From positions 1-22,648 of the forward strand of contig JBBIMA010000064.1 of the NCBI GenBank assembly GCA_037444625.1: DNA of 22,648 bases. Reading direction: 5' to 3'. Of the stretch, positions 21,863 through 22,648 are shown piece after piece; positions within the stretch are counted from its first letter, which is position 1; every line of letters begins with the position of its first letter. The translations under genes and the position numbers were made by a program. The DNA comes from DTHT01 sp037444625. GTDB lineage: Bacteria > Acidobacteriota > Terriglobia > Bryobacterales > Bryobacteraceae. The notes below the pieces were generated by a model that ran no database searches, had not been told where the DNA came from, and saw only the letters and a list, made by a program, of their open reading frames with translations.

Positions 21863-22648
21863 CTATTGTTCCGGTTCGCGGGGCCGCCTGTCAACCCCGA
21901 TCCGCCCCGCCGCCTCCTCCAAAGCCTCCGCCGCGCGCCGCGCCGCCTCCGGCCGGGCGAAGCCCCTCACGGCGCGGCTCATGGCCTCCAGCCGCCCCGG
22001 CTCGGCCGCCAGAGCGGCGATTTCTTCGTACAGGCGCCGGCCGTCCAGTTCGCCGTCCTGCGCCATGCGCGCCGCCCCCGCCCGCACGAGCGCCTCGGCG
22101 TTGCGCAACTGGTGCTGGTCGGCGGCGTAGGGGAAGGGAACCAGCAGGGCCGGTTTGCCGGCCGCGGCCAGCTCGGCCAGCGCGCCCGCACCCGCCCGGC
22201 AGACCACCAGGTCGGCTCGGGCGAAGGCGGCCGGCATGTCGTCAATGAAGGGGACCACCTGCCCGGGAATGCCCGCCTGCTGGAATTCGCGGGCCAATTC
22301 CGGGTAGGCGGCCGGCCCGCTTTGCAAGACCATGCGCAGCGGGAAACCGGCCGAGCGGAACAGCGGCCAGCTCCGCCGCGCCGCCTCGTTCAAGGTGCGC
22401 GATCCCTGGCTGCCGCCCGTAACGAGCACCTCGAACTCGGGCCCCGGCGGCTTGGCCGGCACTCGGAAGAACTCCTCCCGCACGGGCACGCCGCTCAACT
22501 CGCTGCGCCCGCGCGGGAAGCAGGCGGCCGCTTCCGGAAAATTCAGCAGGACCCTCCGGGCGACCTTGCCCATCCAGCGGTTGGTCAAGCCCGGTACGGC
22601 GTTGGGCTCCAGGATCACCAGCGGCGTGCCTCGCAGCCAGGCGGCCAG
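21863..22648 (-). CDS. murG: MurG, lipid II-forming GlcNAc transferase (5' end outside window)
   Basis: Peripheral membrane glycosyltransferase that adds GlcNAc to lipid I to make lipid II. The frame is open to the window edge and the MurG pattern continues there (AAWLRGTPLVILEPNAVPG), so the start lies outside. About 261 residues are visible, roughly the C-terminal two thirds. The glycine-rich GGSQGSRTLNEAAR loop, the FIDDMPAAFARADLVVCRAGA segment and the UDP-GlcNAc-binding GALAELAAAGKPALLVPFPYAADQHQLRNAEAL are all intact. It is the first visible gene of the murG-murC-ftsQ-ftsA-ftsZ run on this strand. Confidence 0.96.
   Translation of the reverse strand: MAAWLRGTPLVILEPNAVPGLTNRWMGKVARRVLLNFPEAAACFPRGRSELSGVPVREEFFRVPAKPPGPEFEVLVTGGSQGSRTLNEAARRSWPLFRSAGFPLRMVLQSGPAAYPELAREFQQAGIPGQVVPFIDDMPAAFARADLVVCRAGAGALAELAAAGKPALLVPFPYAADQHQLRNAEALVRAGAARMAQDGELDGRRLYEEIAALAAEPGRLEAMSRAVRGFARPEAARRAAEALEEAAGRIGVDRRPREPEQ

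Overview
The window is a very G+C-rich, gene-dense piece of bacterial chromosome made only of housekeeping-type genes. I see no mobile elements, CRISPR, tRNA or rRNA. The longest stretch without a gene is about 270 bases, between ftsZ and dnaB. Protein style suggests an Acidobacteriota bacterium, perhaps Bryobacter/Solibacter-like. The signs are a SecF with an inserted helix-hairpin-helix-like segment, a tonB-exbB-exbD-exbD-TPR lipoprotein set, a small tandem-ACT protein of a type I associate with that phylum, and Gram-negative envelope genes. This placement is inference from remembered family patterns, not a database search.

Left part, + strand (1-8047): the 3' end of a GAF/PP2C (RsbU/SpoIIE-type) phosphatase, then yajC-secD-secF (accessory part of the Sec translocase). 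Next come a TonB-like energy transducer, an ExbB/TolQ proton-channel subunit, two ExbD/TolR subunits and a TPR lipoprotein. Together these form a protein-export and proton-driven outer-membrane energising block, spaced like one or two operons.

Middle, + strand (8048-12733): a bifunctional Rel (ppGpp synthetase/hydrolase) behind a TATAAT-like box and a perfect 12-bp hairpin. It overlaps a small DUF971 metal-binding protein. An O-antigen ligase/polymerase-type membrane protein overlapping an SDR oxidoreductase follows. The strand then switches, with only 13 bases between convergent genes.

Right part, - strand (22648 down to 12747), in transcription order: murG (cut by the window edge), murC, ftsQ, ftsA, ftsZ (a compact dcw division/cell-wall cluster), then replicative helicase dnaB, a SAM methyltransferase, a CoA-activase-like (COG3581-type) Fe-S protein, and a tandem-ACT protein with its own likely promoter.

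The points most worth a second look are a strong, strand-symmetric shortage of the palindrome RTCGAY that shows up as an abnormal Ile-Asp codon choice (ATT or ATA instead of ATC), a serine inside the otherwise near-invariant FtsZ GGGTGTG signature, the HhH-like insertion in SecF, and the hairpin occupying the rel leader. I found no clear new multi-gene defence or biosynthetic system.
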